This document shows, piece after piece, positions 37,472-46,077 of a stretch of DNA of 52,434 bases. The translations under genes and the position numbers were made by a program. Each line of letters begins with the position of its first letter. Position 1 is the first letter of the stretch. Source of the DNA: Oscillospiraceae bacterium (GTDB taxonomy: Bacteria; Bacillota; Clostridia; Saccharofermentanales; Saccharofermentanaceae); NCBI GenBank assembly GCA_902776845.1, contig CACYRM010000003.1:1-52434 (forward strand), read 5' to 3'. Below the pieces are notes generated by a model. The model did no database searches and had not been told where the DNA came from. It saw nothing but the letters and a program-made list of their open reading frames with translations.

Positions 37472-38686
37472 ATGAAAAACAAGAATAAGAAAGAAAAAGC
37501 AAATATTAAAGAGAAAAAGGTTAAAGAAAAGCCTGCTGCCGAGAAGAAGGACGGCAGTATTTCCCAGTCTGTTATCAGAAAAGGCCTGACTATAGCCGTT
37601 ATGATCTTTGCAACGCTGCTTATTATCAGCATTGCATTGATATTTGTTGTTTCGAAAAAGATTGATTCAATGGCCGGCGCGGATGCACAGATCAAGCTTT
37701 CTGCGCAGGGAGGTTTTACATGTGAATATTCAGAGGCTCAGAAGCTTTATCCTTACGGCGACGGTGTAATTAAAGTAACATCTGAACGAATCGCATATCT
37801 CAATCTTTCCGGTTCCGAGATATTCTCACATACTGTTTCTTACCAGAATCCCCAGTGCGTCACATTCGGTGATTTTGTTACCGTTTTTGACCGTGACGGC
37901 TACAGCTTTACGGTTCTGGACAAAGACGGCGTCTGGTACAGCAAGCCGACCACTAATCCGATCAAGGCTGTACAGATGTCTGATGATGGCTTTACGGCTG
38001 TCATCAGCGGTAACAACGATTCGTTCGGTGATGTTTCCTTATACGATAAAGACGGCAATCAGATAGCTGTCTGGACTTCATATAATTCAGGTTTCCCGGT
38101 ATGCTGCGCTTTCAATCAGAATTCAACACTTCTGGCCGTATCGACGATCAATACAAGCGGTGCTGTCATAGTCCCTTATGTCAGGGTTTTCTCCATCGCG
38201 AAAAGTTCCAAGGGCTATGAAGTTGATGATTATGCAGTCTATACGACCAATGACAGTGTCATCTTCGCCTCAATCTGCTATGTAGGCAACAAACTGTGCT
38301 GCTTTACCTCAAATGCGCTATATGAAGTAAAAGACGATAATCTTTCAAGGATGAATTTCGATTTTTCCGCGATAGGATATGTTAAGAAGGTATCAAATAA
38401 CCTGTTTATCACATATGCCGATGGAATCAGCCAGCTCAATAAACTTGCGATAATCAATTCATCCGACAGTGTTATCTACAATTCCAACATTGGTGCCAAC
38501 ATCATCTGTGTTGCCAACGGCAACGGTTATTATGCAATTAATATCGACCGGAGAGTTTTTATTTATAATTCATCAGGCGTAATTACAAACGACTATTCTG
38601 TTGATGAAGATATTATCAGAATGAACTTTTTATCCGGCAACAAACTCTGTGTCGTTTCGACCGGCGGTGTTCATACGATCAATTAA
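37472..38686 (+). CDS. DUF5711-like membrane-anchored beta-propeller protein
   Basis: A 404-residue protein. A Lys/Glu-rich cytoplasmic N-terminus (about 35 residues) leads to a membrane helix (about 39-62), then an external domain of repeated four-strand blades: VTSERIAYLNLSGSEIFSHTV, GDFVTVFDRDGYSFTVLDKDGVW, SDDGFTAVISGN and so on, resembling DUF5711 proteins of Clostridia. No catalytic residues stand out. The ATG has only a weak AAAGAA site, eight bases after the DUF4340 stop. Its place at the end of the ABC cassette suggests an extracellular accessory, by inference. Confidence 0.8.
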   Translation: MKNKNKKEKANIKEKKVKEKPAAEKKDGSISQSVIRKGLTIAVMIFATLLIISIALIFVVSKKIDSMAGADAQIKLSAQGGFTCEYSEAQKLYPYGDGVIKVTSERIAYLNLSGSEIFSHTVSYQNPQCVTFGDFVTVFDRDGYSFTVLDKDGVWYSKPTTNPIKAVQMSDDGFTAVISGNNDSFGDVSLYDKDGNQIAVWTSYNSGFPVCCAFNQNSTLLAVSTINTSGAVIVPYVRVFSIAKSSKGYEVDDYAVYTTNDSVIFASICYVGNKLCCFTSNALYEVKDDNLSRMNFDFSAIGYVKKVSNNLFITYADGISQLNKLAIINSSDSVIYNSNIGANIICVANGNGYYAINIDRRVFIYNSSGVITNDYSVDEDIIRMNFLSGNKLCVVSTGGVHTIN

Positions 38687-38695
38687 GGAGATTTT

Positions 38696-39355
38696 ATGGA
38701 GACTGAAGCAAAGCTGGCTTTTACTGACAGAATTGATCTTTATGATCTGTCTTCATCTGATTTCTTCCGTAAACTCTGTACCGGAATATCTGATCCTGAG
38801 CCGGTTTTGCTCGAAAACTCATATCTTGACACCAAAGATATGGATATCACAAAACGCGGCGGTATGATCCGTGTCAGACATTACCGCAGCAGCGGTAAAG
38901 ACAGTTTTGAATTTACCGTTAAGTACGGCGGCGGTGTTTCCGGAGCGATCCACAAGCGTTATGAATGGAATATGAAAAACAGTGACGGAAAGTTCTCTGT
39001 TGAGACATTCCTGAATAATGTCTCTGATAATGATGATTCCCGGAATCTCTTATCGGAAGCTTTCGGAACTGTAACTGATAATGACCTTACAGTAATCTGT
39101 TCCAATTCATTTAACAGGACCATATATGAGATTTCTTACGGAAACAGCCTGATCGAAGCCTGTTTTGACAGCGGCATCATCAGCAGTCCTGACGGTTCAA
39201 AGACAGATGAGATCTGCGAGCTTGAACTCGAACTCATTAAAGGCGATCTAAAAGATCTTACAGCACTGACAGGTCTTATTACGGATAAGGCCGGTTGTGT
39301 TCCTTTCGCTGATACGAAATACAGAAGGACACTGGCTTTGGCAACGGGGAGATAA
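38696..39355 (+). CDS. CYTH-domain phosphohydrolase (triphosphate tunnel family)
   Basis: A 219-residue protein with the family signature ExExK at the very N-terminus (E2, E4, K6), then YLDTKDMDITKRGGMIRVRHY, SFEFTVKYGG, HKRYEW and the acidic strand CELELELIKGD, all expected for the tunnel of CYTH enzymes. Members hydrolyse inorganic triphosphate, thiamine triphosphate or make cyclic AMP; the short single-domain form suggests a triphosphatase. AAGGAG precedes the ATG, nine bases after the DUF5711-like gene. A CHAD domain, a frequent partner, is not present. Confidence 0.88.
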   Translation: METEAKLAFTDRIDLYDLSSSDFFRKLCTGISDPEPVLLENSYLDTKDMDITKRGGMIRVRHYRSSGKDSFEFTVKYGGGVSGAIHKRYEWNMKNSDGKFSVETFLNNVSDNDDSRNLLSEAFGTVTDNDLTVICSNSFNRTIYEISYGNSLIEACFDSGIISSPDGSKTDEICELELELIKGDLKDLTALTGLITDKAGCVPFADTKYRRTLALATGR

Positions 39356-39356
39356 T

Positions 39357-40619
39357 ATGGCGGACAATAATTACGATACGATCATCATCGGCGGCGGAGC
39401 AGCAGGTCTTTATTGCGCAGCAAGACTCGCAAGATGGGCATATACGGGGAAAAGGATAATGATCCTGGAGTCCGGCCCCAGGGTCGGGCGCAAGCTTGCA
39501 CTGACCGGCAGCGGAAGATGCAATCTGACCAATACTGATATAATTCCTTCAAAATACAATACAGATGATCCGGATAAGCTCGTATCATGTCTTTTCAGAT
39601 ACGGCAGTACGGAAACAGCCGCTTATTATGAGAATGTTCTCGGAGTCGTACTGGAGCAGAAAGGTTCCCTTGTATATCCCGCAACATATAAGAGTTCCAC
39701 AGTTGTCGATGCGCTGCGGTTCTATTTATCCGAAAATAATATCGAGACGGAACTGAAGGAACGTGCCGCATACATTTTCAGGGATAACGACACATTTGAT
39801 ATTGAGACTGAATCCGGAAGAACTTTCCATACGAAATATGTGGTTATTGCCACCGGTGGTATCACATATCCTTCGACCGGTTCCACGGGTGATGCCGAGA
39901 ATCTTCTTGAAAAACTTACCGGTGGTTCTGATTTTATTCCGTTCAAACCGGCCCTTACATCTCTTTCTTCCGATATACCGGGTATCAAAGCTCTTGCAGG
40001 CATCCGGTGCAGGGGTGAAGTAAGGATATGTGACGGAAACGGTGATATAAGAGACAAATCTGAAGGCGAGATCCTTTTTACCAAAGAAGGCGGAATCTCA
40101 GGAATCTGCGTAATGGATGTTTCCGACATAGCCGTAAAGCTTATCGATGCAGGTGACGATAATGTAAAGGCAATAATTAATCTCACTGGCAAATCCGCCG
40201 GCGAGATATTCCAGATGATATATATCAGAAGGCAGATGTATGCGAACAGGACCTGTGAGGATGCGTTATCGGGAATGCTCCTGAGAAATATAACCGAATT
40301 TGTCATGAAGTCAATGGACCTCAAGAGCGACAGTATAACTTTAAGAGATTTGACAGATAAACAGATCGCTGAATTATCCAATCTCCTGTGTGCTTTCCCA
40401 ATCCCTGTAACAGGATACGGCACGCTTGACAAAGCCCAGGTATCATCCGGGGGATTCAGACTGAAGAAACTTAACGGAAATATGCAGGTCTCAGATATTC
40501 CAGGTCTGTATGTAATCGGTGAAGCTGTTAACTGCAATGGTATATGCGGCGGTTATAATCTCCAGTGGGCCTGGACGTCAGCGTCTCTGGCAGCGGAAGG
40601 GATATCTCAGAATGTTTGA
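39357..40619 (+). CDS. NAD(P)/FAD-dependent oxidoreductase (HI0933/BaiN-like family)
   Basis: A 420-residue flavoprotein. The FAD-binding GGGAAGLYCAARLA begins near residue 13; GPRVGRKLALTGSGRCNLTN is the hallmark of the HI0933/YhiN/BaiN family; the C-terminal GYNLQWAWTSASLAAE closes the FAD site. Family members include a gut bacterial bile-acid reductase (BaiN), but most have no known substrate. GGGGAG precedes the ATG at 39357; a longer reading into the CYTH gene is rejected. It overlaps the next flavoprotein by eight bases. Confidence 0.92.
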   Translation: MADNNYDTIIIGGGAAGLYCAARLARWAYTGKRIMILESGPRVGRKLALTGSGRCNLTNTDIIPSKYNTDDPDKLVSCLFRYGSTETAAYYENVLGVVLEQKGSLVYPATYKSSTVVDALRFYLSENNIETELKERAAYIFRDNDTFDIETESGRTFHTKYVVIATGGITYPSTGSTGDAENLLEKLTGGSDFIPFKPALTSLSSDIPGIKALAGIRCRGEVRICDGNGDIRDKSEGEILFTKEGGISGICVMDVSDIAVKLIDAGDDNVKAIINLTGKSAGEIFQMIYIRRQMYANRTCEDALSGMLLRNITEFVMKSMDLKSDSITLRDLTDKQIAELSNLLCAFPIPVTGYGTLDKAQVSSGGFRLKKLNGNMQVSDIPGLYVIGEAVNCNGICGGYNLQWAWTSASLAAEGISQNV

Positions 40620-42246
40620 GATATCCGTAATACCTGAAGTCAGAAGCCAGAAGATTCTTCCGAAGAAACCTGATTCTGTTCTGATAATAGATCAGATTAA
40701 AAGAACGGGAACCAAAGCCATGAGGTACGGTCTTAAAAAGCTTGAAGAAGGCTCTGTTATTCTTGATATCTCGAAAAAATACATAGACGCAAGACACGGC
40801 AAAGTCAGTATCAATTACAGATTTGATTTCATATCCCATGAACAGAAAGAAGAAACGGAAAAAGAATTGCTGACTAAAGCTCTGCCTTATATCGATTCTT
40901 TTGAAAAAGCAAATGAATGTCTTCGCCCTGTGGTTGTCGGGACCGGGCCGGCAGGTCTTTACGCTGCGCTGGTACTCGCTAAATACGGTTTGAGACCTGT
41001 AGTACTTGAGCGCGGCCCCGAAATGGAACAGCGTATAAGGGATACCGAAGCTTATAAACAGGGAAAAGGCAGGATCAAGCCGAATTCCAATATTCAGTTC
41101 GGTGAAGGCGGTGCCGGAACATTTTCCGACGGGAAGCTCTATTCAGGTATCAGTTCAGGTCTTAAGGACTATGTATCAAGATCTATGATCATGCACGGAG
41201 CGCCCGCCGACATAATGTATGACACTCATCCGCATATAGGTACGGACAGGCTCAGGAAAGTCGTTACCGGCATCAGGGAAGACATTATCTCACTTGGAGG
41301 TGAAGTAAAATTCAATACGACATTTTTGGGCTATAAAGCCGAAAATGGCCGGCTGAAGAGTATCACCTATGAAGATAATACCGGGACTAATGAGATGCCC
41401 TGCGAAAAACTGATCCTCGCAATAGGCCATTCAAGCCGTGACACATTCAGAGCGCTTAACCGCTTGGGGCTCGAAATGCAGTCCAAGCCGTTTTCCGTGG
41501 GTGTAAGGATAGAGCATCTCAGAAGCGATATCGATACGGCACAGTTCGGATTTGATTCGGATTATTCAGATTCTGTCACGCCTGCGATCTACAAGCTTTC
41601 CTGTGATACTGTTACGGGAAGAAAGCTGTACACTTTCTGCATGTGCCCCGGCGGCGAAGTCGTAGCTGCACAGAGCGATGATAAAAGCGTCTGCACAAAC
41701 GGAATGAGCCTGAGAGCTAGGGATAATACTAATTCAAACAGCGCTCTGCTTGTTCCCGTTGACAGCAGCGATTACGGAGAAGACGTGCTTGGAGGCGTAA
41801 GATTCCAGGAAGAACTGGAGCATAAAGCATATGTTGCTGGAGGTAGCTGCGGCAAAGCGCCTTCGGTAAGATACGGGGATCTGATGAACGGCAGAAAGAG
41901 TGACGGATTCGGCAGGGTAAAGCCTTCTTATATGCCCGGTGTTAATCCCGGTGATCTTTCGGAAGTCTTTCCTGAAGCTATCCTTGATACGATTAGAGAC
42001 GGCGTCCGGCTGATGGGCAGAAAGATCAGGGGATTTGATGATCCGGACAGTGTTCTTACCGCAGCCGAGGCCAGAAGCTCTTCTCCTGTAAGACTTGTCA
42101 GGGATCCCGATACTCTTCAGAGCACGAATGTCAGCGGTATCTTTCCATGCGGGGAGGGGGCCGGGTATGCCGGAGGGATCATGTCATCCTGCATCGACGG
42201 TATAAAATGCGCTAATAAACTTGCTTTTTCTTTGCTAGGTAACTGA
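40612..42246 (+). CDS. FAD-dependent oxidoreductase (COG2509-like)
   Basis: A 544-residue protein. The N-terminal about 100 residues form a small domain (LIIDQIKRTGTKAMRYGLKKLEEGSV), followed by the FAD motif VVVGTGPAGLYAALVLAKYG, VLERGPEMEQR, SNIQFGEGGAGTFSDGKL, and the C-terminal FPCGEGAGYAGGIMSSCIDG. These match the large uncharacterised COG2509 dehydrogenase group. The ATG at 40612 lies inside the end of the preceding flavoprotein gene, with GAAGGGA upstream. Two unlike flavoproteins in overlapping frames suggest joint expression; the substrates are unknown. Confidence 0.92.
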   Translation: MFEISVIPEVRSQKILPKKPDSVLIIDQIKRTGTKAMRYGLKKLEEGSVILDISKKYIDARHGKVSINYRFDFISHEQKEETEKELLTKALPYIDSFEKANECLRPVVVGTGPAGLYAALVLAKYGLRPVVLERGPEMEQRIRDTEAYKQGKGRIKPNSNIQFGEGGAGTFSDGKLYSGISSGLKDYVSRSMIMHGAPADIMYDTHPHIGTDRLRKVVTGIREDIISLGGEVKFNTTFLGYKAENGRLKSITYEDNTGTNEMPCEKLILAIGHSSRDTFRALNRLGLEMQSKPFSVGVRIEHLRSDIDTAQFGFDSDYSDSVTPAIYKLSCDTVTGRKLYTFCMCPGGEVVAAQSDDKSVCTNGMSLRARDNTNSNSALLVPVDSSDYGEDVLGGVRFQEELEHKAYVAGGSCGKAPSVRYGDLMNGRKSDGFGRVKPSYMPGVNPGDLSEVFPEAILDTIRDGVRLMGRKIRGFDDPDSVLTAAEARSSSPVRLVRDPDTLQSTNVSGIFPCGEGAGYAGGIMSSCIDGIKCANKLAFSLLGN

Positions 42247-42317
42247 ATTTATCTTCAAATTCGCAAGATTGAGTTATTATAACTTTAGTTAATCTCAGAA
42301 ATATCAGGAGGTAAGAT

Positions 42318-42602
42318 ATGAGCAGTGAGAAGAATACAGCCGTTGTTACGGTTCTGGGAAGGGACAGGGTCGGCATTATCGCCGATGTTTCACGCCTTTT
42401 GGCAGATTACGGCATCAATATCAAAGACATATCGCAGACTATCCTTGATGACATCTTTACGATGGTAATGATGGTTGACCTTAAGGATGTGGTTATTGAG
42501 GAATCTGATATTTCCGATAAGCTCAGCGAGCTCGGAAATAAGCTCGGTGTTCAGATCACCATTCAGCACACCGGTCTTTTTAATGCTATGCATACGATCT
42601 GA
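42318..42602 (+). CDS. ACT-domain protein (UPF0237 family)
   Basis: A 94-residue single ACT domain, the fold that binds amino acids in regulatory proteins: VVTVLGRDRVGIIADVSRLLADYGINIKDISQTI. It resembles the N-terminal domain of GcvR. AGGAGG precedes the ATG. It is followed 21 bases later by the UPF0210 gene; this pair is conserved in many bacteria and archaea, so the two products probably act together, possibly as an amino-acid sensor with its enzyme. The ligand is not known. Confidence 0.93.
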   Translation: MSSEKNTAVVTVLGRDRVGIIADVSRLLADYGINIKDISQTILDDIFTMVMMVDLKDVVIEESDISDKLSELGNKLGVQITIQHTGLFNAMHTI

Positions 42603-42623
42603 TATTGTTTTCGAGAGGTTTAT

Positions 42624-43982
42624 ATGATCAACGACCGCGAAATAATTGAAACGATGCAGATGTTTAATGATCAGCATCTTGATATACGTACTATTACCAT
42701 GGGAATTTCCCTTATGGACTGCGCCGCTCCGACAGTTGAGGAATCCTGCGGAAGGATCTACGACAAGATCTGCAGATACGCGGGAAAACTTGTCGAGACC
42801 GGCGAACTTATAAGCAAGAAATACGGAATTCCGATCATTCATAAGAGAATCTCGGTTACCCCTGTTTCAATAGTTGCTTCCGCATGCGGAGCGAAGGATT
42901 ACACGCCTTTTGCGCAGGTTCTTGATAAGGCTGCAAAGACATGCGGAGTTAACTTCATCGGCGGATTCTCCGCACTTGTTCAGAAAGGTTATACAAATTC
43001 CGATAAAGTTCTTATTGATTCGATCCCTGATGCTCTTGCCTCCACGGAGTTCGTATGCTCAAGCGTTAATGTCGCTTCAACCAGGACAGGCATCAATATG
43101 GATGCCGTCCGTGATCTGGGAATCATCATCAAGAAAACCGCTGATGCCACTAAGGATACAGGCGCTTTGGGATGCGCAAAGCTCGTGGTCTTTGCCAACG
43201 CTCCTGAGGATAATCCGTTCATGGCCGGAGCTTTCTTAGGTCCCGGTGAGCCGGAATGCGTTATCAATGTAGGAATCTCAGGCCCGGGAGTTGTAAAACA
43301 TGCTCTTGAAGGCGTAAAGGGCAGGGACTTAGGCATTGTTGCGGAGACCATCAAGAAAGCCGCATTCAAGATAACCAGAGTAGGTGAGCTTGTTGCAAGA
43401 GAAGCCTCCGAACGACTCAATGTTCCTTTCGGAATTATCGATCTGTCTCTGGCTCCGACTCCGGCAGTTGGCGATTCGGTAGCAAGGCTTCTGGAGGAAT
43501 TCGGACTTGAGACCTGCGGTACGTGGGGAACTACGGCTGCTCTCGCCATGCTGAATGATGCTGTCAAGAAGGGCGGTATCATGGCATCTTCCTATGTAGG
43601 CGGTCTTTCCGGCGCTTTTATCCCTGTATCTGAAGACGAGGGAATGATCGCTGCCGCCAGTTCCGGCTGTCTCAAACTCGAAAAGCTTGAGGCAATGACT
43701 TGTGTATGTTCAGTAGGACTTGATATGATCGCCGTTCCCGGTGATACTACTGCTGAGACGATCTCGGGAATAATCGCCGATGAGATGGCAATCGGAACAT
43801 TCAACAATAAGACCACTGCCGTAAGGGTTATTCCGGTTCCCGGTAAAAATGTCGGAGACAGCGTAGAATTCGGCGGCCTTCTCGGTACGGCTCCGATAAT
43901 GGATGTAAACCGCGCATCCTGTGCTGATTTTATCCACAGAGGCGGAAGGATCCCTGCGCCGATCCATTCAATGCGCAACTGA
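42624..43982 (+). CDS. UPF0210 (DUF711/PFL) family protein
   Basis: A 452-residue protein, the standard length for the family. It opens with [27 protein letters not shown] and contains the glycine-rich [14 protein letters not shown] and [27 protein letters not shown]. Structures of the family resemble glycyl-radical enzyme folds, but the activity is undetermined. GAGAGG precedes the ATG. It forms an operon with the ACT protein at 42318 and ends two bases before the next membrane-protein gene. Confidence 0.93.
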   Translation: MINDREIIETMQMFNDQHLDIRTITMGISLMDCAAPTVEESCGRIYDKICRYAGKLVETGELISKKYGIPIIHKRISVTPVSIVASACGAKDYTPFAQVLDKAAKTCGVNFIGGFSALVQKGYTNSDKVLIDSIPDALASTEFVCSSVNVASTRTGINMDAVRDLGIIIKKTADATKDTGALGCAKLVVFANAPEDNPFMAGAFLGPGEPECVINVGISGPGVVKHALEGVKGRDLGIVAETIKKAAFKITRVGELVAREASERLNVPFGIIDLSLAPTPAVGDSVARLLEEFGLETCGTWGTTAALAMLNDAVKKGGIMASSYVGGLSGAFIPVSEDEGMIAAASSGCLKLEKLEAMTCVCSVGLDMIAVPGDTTAETISGIIADEMAIGTFNNKTTAVRVIPVPGKNVGDSVEFGGLLGTAPIMDVNRASCADFIHRGGRIPAPIHSMRN

Positions 43983-43984
43983 TC

Positions 43985-44740
43985 ATGAGCAGAAAAAAAG
44001 AAGACATTGATATAACAGTTGAAGCCCCGGAAGAAACCGGTGGTGAAGAGCAGGTTGCCAAGTCCAAAGCCAGAAGGTTTTGGGATTATGTAAATGATTA
44101 CAAGCGCAAAACAGTTGCGCTTGCTCTTCCTTCTGTTGCGTTCGATATTGTTTATTCAGGTTTCCTGATGTTAATGTCGATGTTCAGGCACTCGTTATGG
44201 CTGTTCATCATGTCGGTCTATCATTTTCTTCTGTGTATGATCCGTATCAATATACTTTACAGGGCAGGAAGAGGTGCTGTATTTAAGAGCAAACGCTTCA
44301 GCGAAAGGAAGAATTACCATAAATTCTCAAGGAACCTGATCCTTCTGGATCTTGTTTTCGCTTATGCGGTCTTCCTGATAGCGAGCAGAAATGTTGTCCA
44401 TGACTTTAAGGGTCTGCTTGTTTATATTTACGGCGTTTATGTAATCTATAAATTGATCCTTTCCGTTATCAATCTTTTCAGGGCTCACAAGTCCAATTCC
44501 CTTACGGTGGTTGCATTAAGAAAGCTCGGAATAGTAGACACGATGGTATCGATACTGGCGCTTGAATGGGCATTCTCCCACAGAAATGCAGGCGGTCTTA
44601 CAACTTTCGCCTTGCAGATCGAGAAGTATATCGGTATTGCAGCGGTCATCATAATATTCTTGATGGGTTTTGCAGGTTTTATCACATGCGCAAAACTTCG
44701 CAGACAGGAAAAGAAACAAAAGAAAGAAGGAACTGAATAA
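43985..44740 (+). CDS. Hypothetical six-TM membrane protein
   Basis: A 251-residue protein with a charged N-terminal tail (about 40 residues), six membrane helices (near 41-64, 69-90, 118-138, 142-165, 177-195 and 213-236) and a Lys/Glu-rich C-terminus. No family is recognised. Its ATG is two bases after the UPF0210 stop, and its own stop abuts the amylase ATG with no gap, so it joins two gene groups into one transcript. A role cannot be suggested. Confidence 0.8.
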   Translation: MSRKKEDIDITVEAPEETGGEEQVAKSKARRFWDYVNDYKRKTVALALPSVAFDIVYSGFLMLMSMFRHSLWLFIMSVYHFLLCMIRINILYRAGRGAVFKSKRFSERKNYHKFSRNLILLDLVFAYAVFLIASRNVVHDFKGLLVYIYGVYVIYKLILSVINLFRAHKSNSLTVVALRKLGIVDTMVSILALEWAFSHRNAGGLTTFALQIEKYIGIAAVIIIFLMGFAGFITCAKLRRQEKKQKKEGTE

Positions 44741-46051
44741 ATGTGGTATGAAGAAGCAGTCTTTTATCAGATATATCCGCTCGGATTCTGCGGAGCACCG
44801 TTTGAAAATGACGGAATACCGGAATCGAGGATATTGAAGGTTCTTGACTGGATACCTCACATGAAGAAACTCGGCATAAATGCCATTTATTTCTCGCCGG
44901 TCTTCGAATCCGACACACACGGTTATAACACAAGAGATTACGGTCTTATAGATACCAGACTCGGAACGAATGATGATTTTAAGAAGGTCGTTGACGCTCT
45001 GCATAAGGAAGATATCAAAGTCGTTCTCGACGGAGTATTCAATCATGTCGGCAGAGGTTTCTGGGCATTCAAAGATGTTCAGGAGAAGAAGTGGGATTCA
45101 CCGTATAAAGACTGGTTCCATTTATCCTTTGACGGCAATTCGAATTATAACGACGGTTTCTGGTATGAAGGATGGGAAGGCAATTACGATCTTGTAAAGC
45201 TCAATCTGAGAAACCCCGCCGTAATCGACCACATACTGGATAAGGTGAATTACTGGATAGATTTTTTCGATATAGACGGATTAAGGCTAGATGTTGCTTA
45301 CTGTCTCGACCGTGATTTCTTAAGACGTCTCCGTGAGTTCACCGACGGAAAGAAAAATGATTTCTTCCTTTTAGGTGAAGTGCTTCACGGTGAGTACGGA
45401 AGAATGCTTAATGAGATGCATCTGCATTCCCTTACGAATTATCAGTGCTACAAGGGAATCTATTCGTCTTTCAATTCAAGCAACATGTTCGAGATAATGC
45501 ATTCTCTGATGAGACTTTTCGGTCCTGAGGACTGGACTGTCTGCAGAGGAGCGCATCTTCTCTCATTTGCCGATAATCATGACGTTACAAGAATCGCTTC
45601 GATCTTAAATGATGAGAGATGTCTGCCGCTTGTATACACATTGGTATTTACCATGCCCGGGATCCCCTGTGTCTACTATGGTTCCGAGTGGGGTGCGAAA
45701 GCCAGAAAGGAAGAAGGCGATCCCGCTCTGCGCGCATCTTTTGATGAGCCTGTCTGGAATGACCTGACTGAACACATTTCACGTCTTGCGGAAGCAAAGA
45801 AAAGCAGTAATGCCTTAAATTACGGCGGCCTCAGGATCGTTGTCCTGACAAATAAACAGTGCATCTTTGAGCGCAATTCAGGCGATCAGCGGATCATGGT
45901 CGCGATCAATATGGATTCCAATCCTTATACAGCTCATTTTGATGCCGGCTGCGGTCAGGCAAAAGAACTGTTAACGGGAACCGTCCATGATTTCGGCGGA
46001 GGCTCAACACTGAAGCCATTTTCGTCCGAAATCTGGTTAATGGAACGATAA
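44741..46051 (+). CDS. Cytosolic alpha-amylase-family glycoside hydrolase (GH13)
   Basis: A 436-residue GH13 enzyme without a signal peptide, so it acts on imported oligosaccharides. Conserved regions are I VVLDGVFNHVG, II DGLRLDVAYCL (nucleophile Asp near residue 183), III FLLGEVLHG (acid/base Glu near 213) and IV FADNHDV (transition-state Asp near 282). It opens MWYEEAVFYQIYPLGFCGAP, typical of small intracellular maltogenic-type amylases. The C-terminal beta domain is short. The specificity (maltodextrin, cyclodextrin or sucrose-like) cannot be read. It begins directly after the previous stop and precedes an alpha-galactosidase. Confidence 0.93.
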   Translation: MWYEEAVFYQIYPLGFCGAPFENDGIPESRILKVLDWIPHMKKLGINAIYFSPVFESDTHGYNTRDYGLIDTRLGTNDDFKKVVDALHKEDIKVVLDGVFNHVGRGFWAFKDVQEKKWDSPYKDWFHLSFDGNSNYNDGFWYEGWEGNYDLVKLNLRNPAVIDHILDKVNYWIDFFDIDGLRLDVAYCLDRDFLRRLREFTDGKKNDFFLLGEVLHGEYGRMLNEMHLHSLTNYQCYKGIYSSFNSSNMFEIMHSLMRLFGPEDWTVCRGAHLLSFADNHDVTRIASILNDERCLPLVYTLVFTMPGIPCVYYGSEWGAKARKEEGDPALRASFDEPVWNDLTEHISRLAEAKKSSNALNYGGLRIVVLTNKQCIFERNSGDQRIMVAINMDSNPYTAHFDAGCGQAKELLTGTVHDFGGGSTLKPFSSEIWLMER

Positions 46052-46077
46052 TAGTTTTCGGGAAAAGGGGATTAGCC

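Noticed and set aside
39722..40537. 271-codon minus-strand frame opposite the first flavoprotein
   Set aside because: It lies wholly inside a clear HI0933-family gene, has no recognised motifs and has a composition typical of an antisense shadow.
42243..42266. Small inverted repeat GAATTT/AAATTC after the COG2509 flavoprotein gene
   Set aside because: A six-bp AT-only stem without a T-run; too weak for a terminator.
43592..43978. Minus-strand frames inside the UPF0210 gene
   Set aside because: Pro/Ser/Thr/Ile-rich shadows opposite a well-conserved coding sequence.
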